Positions 55,152-64,000 of a DNA stretch of 64,000 nt are shown in pieces. How positions within the stretch are numbered: the first letter of the stretch is position 1; every line of letters starts with the position of its first letter. Where the stretch lies: the NCBI RefSeq assembly GCF_030679875.1, contig NZ_JAUXSP010000002.1, forward strand, positions 228,916-292,915, written 5' to 3'. Both the position numbers and the translations under genes were made by a program. This stretch comes from Phenylobacterium sp. (GTDB taxonomy: Bacteria > Pseudomonadota > Alphaproteobacteria > Caulobacterales > Caulobacteraceae). A model generated the notes under the pieces. It saw only the letters and a list, made by a program, of their open reading frames with translations. It was not told where the DNA came from and ran no database searches.

Positions 55152-56138
55152 ATGGTCGCCCGTAAGCCCAAAGTCATCGTCACCCGCAAGCTCCCCGACC
55201 AGGTGGAGACCCGGATGAGAGAATTGTTCGACGCCGAGCTCAACCTTTCGGATGAGCCGATGAGTCGTGACGCCCTGCTGGACGCGGTCAAACGCGCCGA
55301 TGTGCTGGCGCCCACCATCACCGATCGAATCGATGCTGATCTCATCGCCCAGGCTGGGCCGCAGCTCAAGCTGATCGCCTCATTCGGGGCCGGCGTCGAC
55401 CACATCGACGTGGCCGCCGCCTCGGCGCGAAACATCAGCGTGACCAATACCCCAGGGGTGCTGACCGAAGACACCGCCGATATGACGCTGGCCCTGATCA
55501 TGGTCGTCGCCCGGCGGATCGTCGAGGGCGCCAATGTGGTGCAGTCGGGGGGCTTCACCGGCTGGTCCCCCACCTGGATGCTGGGCCGCCGGGTCACCGG
55601 CAAGCGTCTGGGCATTGTCGGCATGGGCCGCATCGGCCAGGCCGTGGCGCGGCGGGCCAAGGCGTTTGGCCTGCAGATCCATTATCACAACCGCAAACCG
55701 GTCAGCCCTCGCCTCGAGGAAGAGCTGGGCGCCACCTACTGGGACAGCCTCGACCAGATGATGGCCCGGATGGACCTCATCTCCATCCACTGCCCGCATA
55801 CGCCGGCCACCTTCCACCTGCTGTCAGCGCGGAGACTGAAGCTGCTGCAGCCCCACGCCATCCTGATCAACACCGCCCGGGGCGAGATCGTCGATGAGGA
55901 CGCCCTGATCGACATCCTGGCCAAGGGCGATATCGCCGGCGCCGGCCTCGACGTGTTCGAGCACGAGCCGGCTGTGAACCCCAAGCTGCTCAAGCTGCCC
56001 AATGTGGTCCTCCTGCCGCATATGAGTTCGGCGACCGTGGAGAGCCGGGTGGACATGGGCGAGAAGGTGATCATCAACATCCGCACCTGGATGGACGGCC
56101 ACCGCCCCCCCGACCGGGTCATCCCGGCGATGCTGTAG
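55152..56138 (+). CDS. D-isomer-specific 2-hydroxyacid dehydrogenase (glyoxylate/hydroxypyruvate reductase-like)
   Basis: A 328-residue enzyme. The NAD motif is GIVGMGRIGQAVARRAKAFG (about residues 150-169); catalytic Arg in NTARGEIVDEDAL, Glu in the DVFEHEP loop and His in LLPHMSSAT. Family members reduce glyoxylate or hydroxypyruvate. Annotated homologues in this group are called D-glycerate dehydrogenase. ATG 55152 has no clear Shine-Dalgarno; the longer open frame upstream lies inside the divergent SH3 gene. It ends 4 bases before the convergent HAD gene. Confidence 0.9.
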   Translation: MVARKPKVIVTRKLPDQVETRMRELFDAELNLSDEPMSRDALLDAVKRADVLAPTITDRIDADLIAQAGPQLKLIASFGAGVDHIDVAAASARNISVTNTPGVLTEDTADMTLALIMVVARRIVEGANVVQSGGFTGWSPTWMLGRRVTGKRLGIVGMGRIGQAVARRAKAFGLQIHYHNRKPVSPRLEEELGATYWDSLDQMMARMDLISIHCPHTPATFHLLSARRLKLLQPHAILINTARGEIVDEDALIDILAKGDIAGAGLDVFEHEPAVNPKLLKLPNVVLLPHMSSATVESRVDMGEKVIINIRTWMDGHRPPDRVIPAML

Positions 56139-56142
56139 GGCC

Positions 56143-56748
56143 TCAGCCGGCTTCCGCCTCTTTGATGACCTCGGCCACGCTCCGTGTCCCGTCCCAGAGG
56201 CCGGCGCGCCAGCCGCAGGCCTTGGCGGCGTCCACATTGCGCGGCGAATCATCGATCAGCAGAAGCTCGTGCGGCGCATGGCCGGTACGCGCCGCCACCG
56301 CCTCGAAGAAGGCTGGATCTGGCTTCCCGCAGCCATAGTCGGCCGCATAGTGGATCGCCGCGAAGCGGTCCTTCAGGCCCAGCGCGTTCCAGATATAGGC
56401 CGCCCGCAGGTGTTCCTGCACGGTGGCCAGGTGCAGGCCGTATTGGCCGCCCAGGGCGTTCAGCTGATCCAGGAACCCCTGGTCCAGGTGCGCGTCCTTG
56501 GAAAACCAGTAGGCGGTCAGCGCCTCGGGCGTCAGGTGGGGCGCGAAGTCCGGCAGGGCCAGGGCCAGCCGCTCGTGCAGGCCCGCCCGCCCGGCCATCA
56601 CATCGGGCCAGTGGATGGCGAAGAAGGCGCTTTGAAATCTCGCAGGATCGACGCCCAGATCGGCCTCGATGTCATGGTCCCAGCGCAAACCTTCCGGATG
56701 GCGGATCACCACCCCGTCCACATCAATCATCAAGGTGCGAACGGTCAT
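56143..56748 (-). CDS. HAD superfamily hydrolase
   Basis: A 201-residue protein starting MTVRTLMIDVDGVVI: the nucleophile Asp and general acid Asp are in the DVDG motif (residues 9-12), the cap runs from ~20 to 100, lysine is in GCGKPDPAFFEAV and acidic loop LLIDDSPRNVDAA supplies motif IV. It is a probable phosphatase of a small phosphorylated metabolite, unspecific by sequence. GGAG precedes ATG 56748. It sits downstream of mutS on the same strand. Confidence 0.87.
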   Translation of the reverse strand: MTVRTLMIDVDGVVIRHPEGLRWDHDIEADLGVDPARFQSAFFAIHWPDVMAGRAGLHERLALALPDFAPHLTPEALTAYWFSKDAHLDQGFLDQLNALGGQYGLHLATVQEHLRAAYIWNALGLKDRFAAIHYAADYGCGKPDPAFFEAVAARTGHAPHELLLIDDSPRNVDAAKACGWRAGLWDGTRSVAEVIKEAEAG

Positions 56749-56810
56749 GGGGAGGGCTCCTGTGTCCGGGCGTCTTCCTACCCGAGCACCTGTGACGAGG
56801 TGGCGACAGC

Positions 56811-59492
56811 CTAGGAAAGTTGCCCCTTGAGCCGGTAGAGGGCGTCCATGGCTTCCCGCGGGCTCATGCCGTCCAGGTCGAGGTCGCGCAGGGCCGCCTC
56901 CACCGCGCTCGGCCCATGGGTCTCCGGCTCGGCGACGCCCAGGGCGAACAACGGCAGGTCTTCCAGATGAGCCGGCGCGCCGGCTTCGCGCTCCAGGCGC
57001 TCCAGCACCTGGCGGGCGCGGGCGACCACGGGCGCGGGCACGCCCGCCAGCTTGGCCACCTGGACGCCATAGGAGCGGTCGGCGGGACCGGGGCCGGCCT
57101 CGTGCAGGAAAATAAGGTCGCCCTTCCATTCCTTGGCCCGCATGGAGAGGTTGGCGACGTGGGCCAGCCGGTCCTCGAGCACCGCCAGCTCGTGGTAGTG
57201 GGTGGCGAACAGGGCGCGGCAGCGGTTGGTCTCGTGCAGCGCCTCGGCGCAGGCCCAGGCGATGGCCAGGCCGTCATAGGTCGCAGTCCCCCGGCCGATC
57301 TCGTCGAGGATGACGAAGGACCTGGGCGTGGCCTGGGTGAGAATGGCGGCGGTCTCGACCATCTCGGCCATGAAGGTCGAGCGGCCCCGCGCCAGATCAT
57401 CACCCGCCCCCACCCGACTGAACAGGCGGTCCACCACGCCGAGCCGCAGGGCCTGGGCCGGCACGAAGGATCCGGCCTGCGCCAGCACGCAGAGCAGCGC
57501 GTTCTGACGCAGGAAGGTGGACTTGCCGGCCATGTTCGGTCCGGTGACGATGGAGAGCCTGGCGGCCCCTGCGCCGGCCCCATCCAGGCGGCAATCATTG
57601 GGGGTGAAGGGCTCGCCGGTTCGCCGAACGGCGGCCTCGACCACCGGATGACGCGCCGCTGTGGCCTCGAAGGCGCAGGAGCGATCCACGACCGGCCGCG
57701 TCGCGCCGGCCTCATCGGCCCATTCGGCGAGGCCTGAGGCCACGTCCAGGCTGGCGGCGGCGAAGGCGGCGGCCTGAATGGCCTGGGCCTGCCGGCAGGC
57801 GGCCTCGCGCCAGGCCTCGAAGGTGGCGACCTCCATGGCCAGCGTCCGCTCGGCGGCCTGGGCGATCCTGGCGTCCAGCTCGGCCAGTTCGACGGTGGTG
57901 AAGCGGACCTGGTTGGCCAGGGTCTGGCGGTGGATGAAGGTGGCGTTCAGGGGCGCCTTCATCAGGGGCTCGGCGGCCTTGGCGCTGGCCTCGACGAAAT
58001 AGCCGAGGACGGCGTTGTGGCGGATCTTCAGGGCGACGCCGCTTTCGCGGGCCAGCTGGGCTTCAAGCCCGGCGATCACCTTGCGGCTGTCATCGCGCAG
58101 GGCGCGGGCCTGGTCGAGCTCCGGGCGGACGCCGGCCGCCACGTAACCCCCATCCCTGGCCTGGGCCGGCAGGTCGTCGCCAAGACCCGCGGCCAGCATG
58201 TCGCGCAGCTCTGACAGTCCGGGCTGGACGGCGAGGTCCAGGGCGGCCAGCGCACTCGCCGTCTCCGGAGGCGGGGCGGGGTCCAGGGGCTCAGGGGCGG
58301 CGAACAGGCCGGTGATGGCGCCGCCGGCGGCCAGGCCATCGCGCAGGCAGCCCAGGTCTCGCGGCCCGCCGCGCCCCAGGGCCAGCCGCGACAGGGCGCG
58401 GGCCATATCGCCCATGGACTTCAGGCGCGCGCGCACATCCTGGCGAAGGGGGCGGCGCGCACAGAAGAAGGCCACCGCATCCAGGCGGGCGTCGATGGCC
58501 GCCGGCTCCACCAGGGGCCTGGCCAGACGGGTGGCGAGCAGCCGGGCGCCGGGCGCTGTGACGGTCCGGTCGATGGCGGCGAGCAGGCTGCCCTCGCGGC
58601 CGCCGGAAAGGCTGCGTTCGATCTCCAGGCTGGTGCGGGTGGCCGGGTCGATGGCCATGACCTCGCTCTCGCCCAGCCGACGGGGCGCCGACAGGGCCGG
58701 CAGGCGTCCGGCCTGGGTGGTCTCCAGGTGGGCGGCGATGAGGCCCAGCGCGGAAATCTCCGCGCCGCTGAGCGCGCCAAAGCCGTCCAGGGTGTCGACG
58801 CCGTAGAGCCGCTTGAGCCGCGCCTCCGAGGCCGAGGGTTCAGCGAGGGCCTGCGGCATGGGCTGGACGAAGCCGCCGACGCTGCGCAAGGCCTCGGCCG
58901 CGGCTGAGTCGGCGAACAGACGGTCAGGAACCAGGATCTCCGAGGGCGCGAGGGCTGCGAGCGCCGAGGCCAGGCCCGCCGCGTCCAGGGCCAGGCATTC
59001 GACCTCGCCCGTCGATAGCTCCACTGAGGCGATGGCCGCCTGGCCGGCGCGGATCGCCACGGCGGCCAGGCGATTGGCCCCCCGGGCGTCCAGCAGGCCG
59101 TCCTCGGTCAGGGTGCCCGGCGTCACCACCCGCACGATCTCCCGCCGGACGATGGATTTCGAGCCGCGCTTCCTGGCCTCCGCAGGGTCCTCCATCTGGT
59201 CGCAGACGGCGACCTTGAAGCCCGCGCGGATCAGCTTTGCCAGATAGGCCTCGGCCGCATGGGCCGGCACCCCCGCCATCGGAATGGGCTGGCCCCCATG
59301 ATTGCCCCGGGCGGTCAGGCTGATGCCGAGTGCGGCGGCCGCCCTCTGAGCGTCCTCGAAGAACAGCTCGTAGAAGTCACCCATGCGAAAGAAGATCAGG
59401 GCGTCAGGCTGGGCGGCCTTGGCCTCGAAGAACTGGGCCATCACCGGCGTGGCGCCGGCCGCATCCGGCAGGGTGGGGGAGGGGGCGTTCAT
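56811..59492 (-). CDS. mutS: DNA mismatch repair protein MutS
   Basis: Recognises mispairs and short loops. An 893-residue MutS1: N-terminal mismatch-binding domain with FYELFFED (Phe of the F-x-E motif), connector, clamp, and ATPase with Walker A GPNMAGKSTFLRQ, DEIGRGTATYDG (Walker B/signature) and the C-terminal HTH/tetramer region ending YRLKGQLS. MutL is not in the window. It has no close partner gene; the HAD gene follows 62 bases later. Confidence 0.96.
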   Translation of the reverse strand: MNAPSPTLPDAAGATPVMAQFFEAKAAQPDALIFFRMGDFYELFFEDAQRAAAALGISLTARGNHGGQPIPMAGVPAHAAEAYLAKLIRAGFKVAVCDQMEDPAEARKRGSKSIVRREIVRVVTPGTLTEDGLLDARGANRLAAVAIRAGQAAIASVELSTGEVECLALDAAGLASALAALAPSEILVPDRLFADSAAAEALRSVGGFVQPMPQALAEPSASEARLKRLYGVDTLDGFGALSGAEISALGLIAAHLETTQAGRLPALSAPRRLGESEVMAIDPATRTSLEIERSLSGGREGSLLAAIDRTVTAPGARLLATRLARPLVEPAAIDARLDAVAFFCARRPLRQDVRARLKSMGDMARALSRLALGRGGPRDLGCLRDGLAAGGAITGLFAAPEPLDPAPPPETASALAALDLAVQPGLSELRDMLAAGLGDDLPAQARDGGYVAAGVRPELDQARALRDDSRKVIAGLEAQLARESGVALKIRHNAVLGYFVEASAKAAEPLMKAPLNATFIHRQTLANQVRFTTVELAELDARIAQAAERTLAMEVATFEAWREAACRQAQAIQAAAFAAASLDVASGLAEWADEAGATRPVVDRSCAFEATAARHPVVEAAVRRTGEPFTPNDCRLDGAGAGAARLSIVTGPNMAGKSTFLRQNALLCVLAQAGSFVPAQALRLGVVDRLFSRVGAGDDLARGRSTFMAEMVETAAILTQATPRSFVILDEIGRGTATYDGLAIAWACAEALHETNRCRALFATHYHELAVLEDRLAHVANLSMRAKEWKGDLIFLHEAGPGPADRSYGVQVAKLAGVPAPVVARARQVLERLEREAGAPAHLEDLPLFALGVAEPETHGPSAVEAALRDLDLDGMSPREAMDALYRLKGQLS

Positions 59493-59593
59493 GAGGCCGC
59501 CAAGCTAGCGGGCCGGGGGGATTCGGTCATCCCTTCGCAGCGCCCGGAGGCCTTCGAGGCCTCAAGGGCGCCCCTCCATTCCCCTCTCGCCAA

Positions 59594-59608
59594 GTGATCG
59601 GCGATCAC
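59594..59608. promoter_or_regulatory. Operator-like dyad GTGATC-N3-GATCAC upstream of the BVMO gene
   Basis: Perfect inverted repeat GTGATCGGCGATCAC, 81 bases before the monooxygenase ATG. It is identical in half-sites and spacing to the dyad at 17195-17209. A second short inverted repeat (CGCCAG/CTGGCG) follows at 59639-59659 in the leader. Confidence 0.5.
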
Positions 59609-59689
59609 CTAACTTGATGACCAACAGGGATCGTAGATCGCCAGGCGCAGATACTGGCGACAGGGAACGACAAGAGAAGAGGGTATTCC

Positions 59690-61234
59690 ATGACCAGCGT
59701 GGATGTGGCGCGCAAGGCGCCGGCGACGTCGGAGGTTCAGCATTTCGACGTGCTGGTGGTGGGGGCGGGGATTTCCGGGGTCGGCGCGGCCTGGCACCTG
59801 ACGCACCAGTCGCCGGGCTCGAGCTTCGTGGTCCTGGAATCCAAGGAAACCTTCGGCGGCACCTGGGTGACCCACCGCTATCCGGGCGTGCGGTCCGACA
59901 GCGACCTCTACACCTTCGGCTACCGCTTCAAGCCCTGGCGCGGCGCGCCGATCGCCACCTCTCAGGAAATCCTGACCTATATGGGCGAGGTGATCGAAGA
60001 GAACGATCTGGCCCGCCATATCCGCTATGGCCACAAGATCACCAACGCCGCCTGGTCCAGCGAGAAAAAGCTCTGGACCGTGGATGCGGTGAAGTCCGCC
60101 ACCGGCGAGGCCGTGAGTTTCACCTGCGGCTTCCTTTGGATGTGCCAGGGCTACTACCACCACGACCGGGGCTATACGCCGGAGTGGCCGGGCATGGCCG
60201 ACTTCAAGGGCCCCATCATCCACCCGCAGACCTGGCCGGACGACCTGGACTATGCGGGCAAGAAGGTGGTGGTGATCGGCTCGGGCGCGACGGCCGCGAC
60301 CCTGGTGCCGGCGCTGGCCGAAAAGGCCGGGCATGTGACCATGCTGCAGCGCTCACCGACCTATTTCGCCACTGGGCGCAACGCCAACGAACTGGCCGAC
60401 ACCCTGCGCGAGCTGGAGGTGCCCGAGGAGTGGACCCATGAGATCGTCCGCCGCCGCATTCTCAAGGACCAGGGCATGTTCGCCCACATGGCCAGGGAAT
60501 ATCCCGACGCGGTGAAGGATGAGATCCTCAAAAACGTCGCCGCCGTCCTTCCCGAGGGCTACGACATGAAGCACTTCACCCCCAGCTACCGCCCCTGGCA
60601 GCAGCGCCTGGCCTTTGTGCCGGACGCCGACCTGTTCAAGGGCATCTCCTCGGGCAAGGCCTCGGTGGTCACTGACCAGATCGAGCGGTTCGTTGAAGGC
60701 GGCATTCTGCTGAAATCCGGCGACCTGCTGGAGGCAGACATTATCATCACCGCCACGGGCTTCCGCCTGTCGGTCATGGGGGACATCCCCTTCCAGGTGG
60801 ACGGCGAGCCGGTCAATTTTGGCGACACCCTGACCTATCGCGGCATGATGTTCACCGGCGTGCCCAATCTCGTCTGGGTGTTCGGCTACTTCCGCGCCAG
60901 CTGGACCCTGCGGGTGGACCTGATGGGGGACTTCGTGGCCCGGCTGATCGGTCATATGAAGACCAAGGGCGTCAAGAAGGTGATGGTCGATGCGGGCGAG
61001 GCCGCCGCGACCATGACCCGGGGGCCCTGGATCGAACCCGACAACTTCAATCCGGGCTATCTCATGCGCGACATGGACAAGATGCCCAAGTGCGGCGACG
61101 GCGCTGAATGGCGTCACACCCAGGACTACTGGGCTGAGCGGGCTGAGATCCCGACCATTGATCTGGACGGCCCGGTCTTCCGCTATGACGACCAGCCGGC
61201 CGCGGCGGCCCGGGCGGTGGAGGCCGCGGAGTAA
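59690..61234 (+). CDS. Flavin-containing Baeyer-Villiger monooxygenase
   Basis: A 514-residue type I BVMO converting a ketone to an ester or lactone with NADPH, O2 and FAD. It has FAD motif VVGAGISGVGAAWHL (residues ~20-34), the BVMO fingerprint FxGxxxHxxxWP as FKGPIIHPQTWP, NADP motif VVVIGSGATAATLVPAL, and DIIITATGF near the C-terminus. It is rather short compared with cyclohexanone monooxygenase but near hydroxyacetophenone/steroid-type enzymes. The substrate is unknown. AGAAGAGGG precedes the ATG. The upstream dyad is shared with an SDR. Confidence 0.92.
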   Translation: MTSVDVARKAPATSEVQHFDVLVVGAGISGVGAAWHLTHQSPGSSFVVLESKETFGGTWVTHRYPGVRSDSDLYTFGYRFKPWRGAPIATSQEILTYMGEVIEENDLARHIRYGHKITNAAWSSEKKLWTVDAVKSATGEAVSFTCGFLWMCQGYYHHDRGYTPEWPGMADFKGPIIHPQTWPDDLDYAGKKVVVIGSGATAATLVPALAEKAGHVTMLQRSPTYFATGRNANELADTLRELEVPEEWTHEIVRRRILKDQGMFAHMAREYPDAVKDEILKNVAAVLPEGYDMKHFTPSYRPWQQRLAFVPDADLFKGISSGKASVVTDQIERFVEGGILLKSGDLLEADIIITATGFRLSVMGDIPFQVDGEPVNFGDTLTYRGMMFTGVPNLVWVFGYFRASWTLRVDLMGDFVARLIGHMKTKGVKKVMVDAGEAAATMTRGPWIEPDNFNPGYLMRDMDKMPKCGDGAEWRHTQDYWAERAEIPTIDLDGPVFRYDDQPAAAARAVEAAE

Positions 61235-61254
61235 GGGGCGGCCGCCGGCCAGCC

Positions 61255-62415
61255 TCAGCCGCCGGTCATTTCTTCCCAGAAGCGCTTGGCCTTGCCGACG
61301 AAGGACGAGGACTTGGGGTGGGTCTGTTCGCCGCTGAGTTCGGCGAACTCGGCCATCAGCTCCTTCTGGCGGGGACTGAGGCGGGTCGGGGTTTCGACAA
61401 AGATCTCCACCACGAGGTCGCCCCGCTCGCGGGAGCGCAGGGAGGGCATGCCGCGGCCCTTCAGGCGTAGGGTCTTGCCGGTCTGGGCCCCTTCGGGGAC
61501 ATCCACCGGGATCTTGCAATTGCCGTCGCAGTTCTCGCCGCCCATCAGGCAGGGGGCGTCGATCTCGCCCCCCAGCACCGCCACGGCCATAGGCACGGGC
61601 ACGGTGCAGAGCAGGTCGAGGCCATCGCGCTCGAACAGTTCGTGCGGGGTCACCGACAGGAAGATGTAGAGGTCGCCTCGCGGTCCGCCCCGGCCGCCGG
61701 CGTCGCCTTCACCAGCCAGACGGATGCGGGCGCCGTCATCCACGCCCGCGGGGATGCGAACCTGCAGGGTGCGCTCCTTGCGAACCTGGCCGTGGCCATG
61801 ACAGGTGGCGCAGGGATCGAGGATCAGCCGGCCCGTGCCGCCACAGCGGGGACAGGTGCGCTCCACCGAAAAGAAGCCCTGGCTGGCCCGCACGCGGCCC
61901 GCGCCGCCGCAGCCGCCGCAGACCGTCGGGCTGGTGCCAGGCTTGGCGCCTGAACCGTCACAGGCCTCGCAGGTGATGGCGGCCGGCACCACAATCTCCA
62001 CCTCGGCGCCGGCGAAGGCCTGCTCCAGGGTGATCTCGAGGTCGTAGCGCAGGTCCTGGCCCCGCGCCGGTCCGCTGCGACGGCCACGACCGCCCTGGGC
62101 GAACATGTCGCCAAAGACGTCGCCGAACACCTCGTTGAAGATGTCGTGCACGTCGGTGAAGCCCGCCCCGCCGGGGCCGCCCCCACCGCCTGCGCCATTG
62201 ACGCCGGCGTGACCGAACCGGTCATAGGCCGCGCGCTTCTGGGCGTCGGAGAGGATCGAATAGGCCTCGTTGATCTCCTTGAAGCGGGTGGCGGAGTCTT
62301 CGCAACCGCCATTGCGGTCGGGATGGTGCTCCATCGCCAGCTTGCGATAGGCGGCCTTGAGCACGGCGTCATCGCTGCCGCGGCTCACGCCCAGGATCTC
62401 GTAATAGTCCCGCAT
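61255..62415 (-). CDS. dnaJ: Chaperone protein DnaJ
   Basis: Co-chaperone stimulating DnaK ATPase. A 386-residue class I J-protein: J-domain with HPD in MEHHPDRN, a Gly-rich linker ([13 protein letters not shown]), four CxxCxGxG zinc repeats ([32 protein letters not shown]) and the two C-terminal beta-domains. It lies downstream of dnaK by 163 bases on the same strand; a hairpin sits in that gap. Confidence 0.97.
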   Translation of the reverse strand: MRDYYEILGVSRGSDDAVLKAAYRKLAMEHHPDRNGGCEDSATRFKEINEAYSILSDAQKRAAYDRFGHAGVNGAGGGGGPGGAGFTDVHDIFNEVFGDVFGDMFAQGGRGRRSGPARGQDLRYDLEITLEQAFAGAEVEIVVPAAITCEACDGSGAKPGTSPTVCGGCGGAGRVRASQGFFSVERTCPRCGGTGRLILDPCATCHGHGQVRKERTLQVRIPAGVDDGARIRLAGEGDAGGRGGPRGDLYIFLSVTPHELFERDGLDLLCTVPVPMAVAVLGGEIDAPCLMGGENCDGNCKIPVDVPEGAQTGKTLRLKGRGMPSLRSRERGDLVVEIFVETPTRLSPRQKELMAEFAELSGEQTHPKSSSFVGKAKRFWEEMTGG

Positions 62416-62458
62416 GCGCGTCAGGTGTCTGAATGATTGTGGAGATTTAGGTGGGCAC

Positions 62459-62497
62459 GCCCCCGGTCCGCCGCAAGATGCGAACTGGACCGGGGGC
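62459..62497 (-). promoter_or_regulatory. Hairpin in the dnaK-dnaJ intergenic region
   Basis: GCCCCCGGTCC (62459-62469) and GGACCGGGGGC (62487-62497) form a perfect 11-bp stem with a 17-base loop. No T run follows in the leftward direction, so it is more likely an attenuator or RNA-stability hairpin setting the dnaK:dnaJ ratio than a full terminator. This role is inference. Confidence 0.55.
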
Positions 62498-62578
62498 GCT
62501 CATCGCCGTCGCCGCCGGGGCGCTCGCCCGGCCCCGCCCTAAGGCGAAGGGGGAGACGCCGCGCCGCGGGGCTCATGC

Positions 62579-64000
<1,422 letters not shown>

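Noticed and set aside
59639..59659. CGCCAG/CTGGCG inverted repeat in the BVMO leader as an additional operator
   Set aside because: Six-base arms of this composition are common by chance here; kept only as a note within the operator entry.

Overview
The window is a dense, high-GC (roughly two-thirds G+C by eye) alphaproteobacterial chromosome segment with about 60 protein genes, one tRNA and very little mobile DNA. Several gene families point to Caulobacteraceae (Caulobacter, Phenylobacterium or a close relative). These are a sensor-less hybrid kinase with the architecture and key residues of ShkA, a 180-kDa NAD-glutamate dehydrogenase of the GdhZ type, a CnoX chaperedoxin with an intact CxxC, a CC0125/CC1285-type lipoprotein, and the order fabA-fabB-fabI. 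The genus is inferred; no rRNA is present to settle it.

Layout. 1-8.1 kb: a DUF2975/XRE pair, a 36-codon ORF, then a co-directional housekeeping run rdgB-hemW-rsmI-yraN-sirB1-type gene-gshB-comM. 8.1-15.9 kb: small unknown genes, a LuxR-type regulator whose linker region is occupied by another gene in a different frame, an XRE regulator, the ShkA-like kinase, an AmpG-like MFS permease, a degenerate trypsin-like protein, a DUF350 protein and rlmN. 16-22.7 kb: redox enzymes (quinone reductase, two SDRs), a DMT exporter, DUF1232 and a membrane-bound PAS hybrid kinase. 22.8-38.6 kb: a HerA-like ATPase, gdhZ, purH, a heparinase-like gene coupled to rpe, rsmB, an SDHAF4-like protein, a repeat-rich exported protein, pyrF, marC and an SDR. 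38.8-47.2 kb: kup, argG, an alcohol dehydrogenase pair, MAPEG, TauE/SafE, the lipoprotein, and tRNA-Gly. 47.3-55 kb: DUF6065, ProXp-type deacylase, cnoX, LON-domain protein, Trm112-like protein, a UbiH-type hydroxylase, then fabI-fabB-fabA. 55-64 kb: a 2-hydroxyacid dehydrogenase, a HAD phosphatase, mutS, a Baeyer-Villiger monooxygenase, dnaJ and the C-terminal part of dnaK, cut by the window edge.

Most genes are core metabolism, translation/RNA modification, protein quality control (dnaK/dnaJ, cnoX) and membrane lipid synthesis. Cell-cycle and signalling input comes from the ShkA-like kinase, which in Caulobacter responds to c-di-GMP, and from GdhZ, which links glutamate catabolism to division in Caulobacter.

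The less ordinary signals are these: an identical dyad GTGATC-N3-GATCAC upstream of both an SDR and the Baeyer-Villiger monooxygenase, suggesting a small alcohol-to-ketone-to-ester regulon; the gene-inside-gene arrangement at the LuxR locus; two copies of a palindromic intergenic repeat; tandem hairpins in front of gdhZ; and a perfect 16-bp palindrome in front of the TauE/SafE gene. No transposase, prophage, CRISPR array or biosynthetic cluster was seen.
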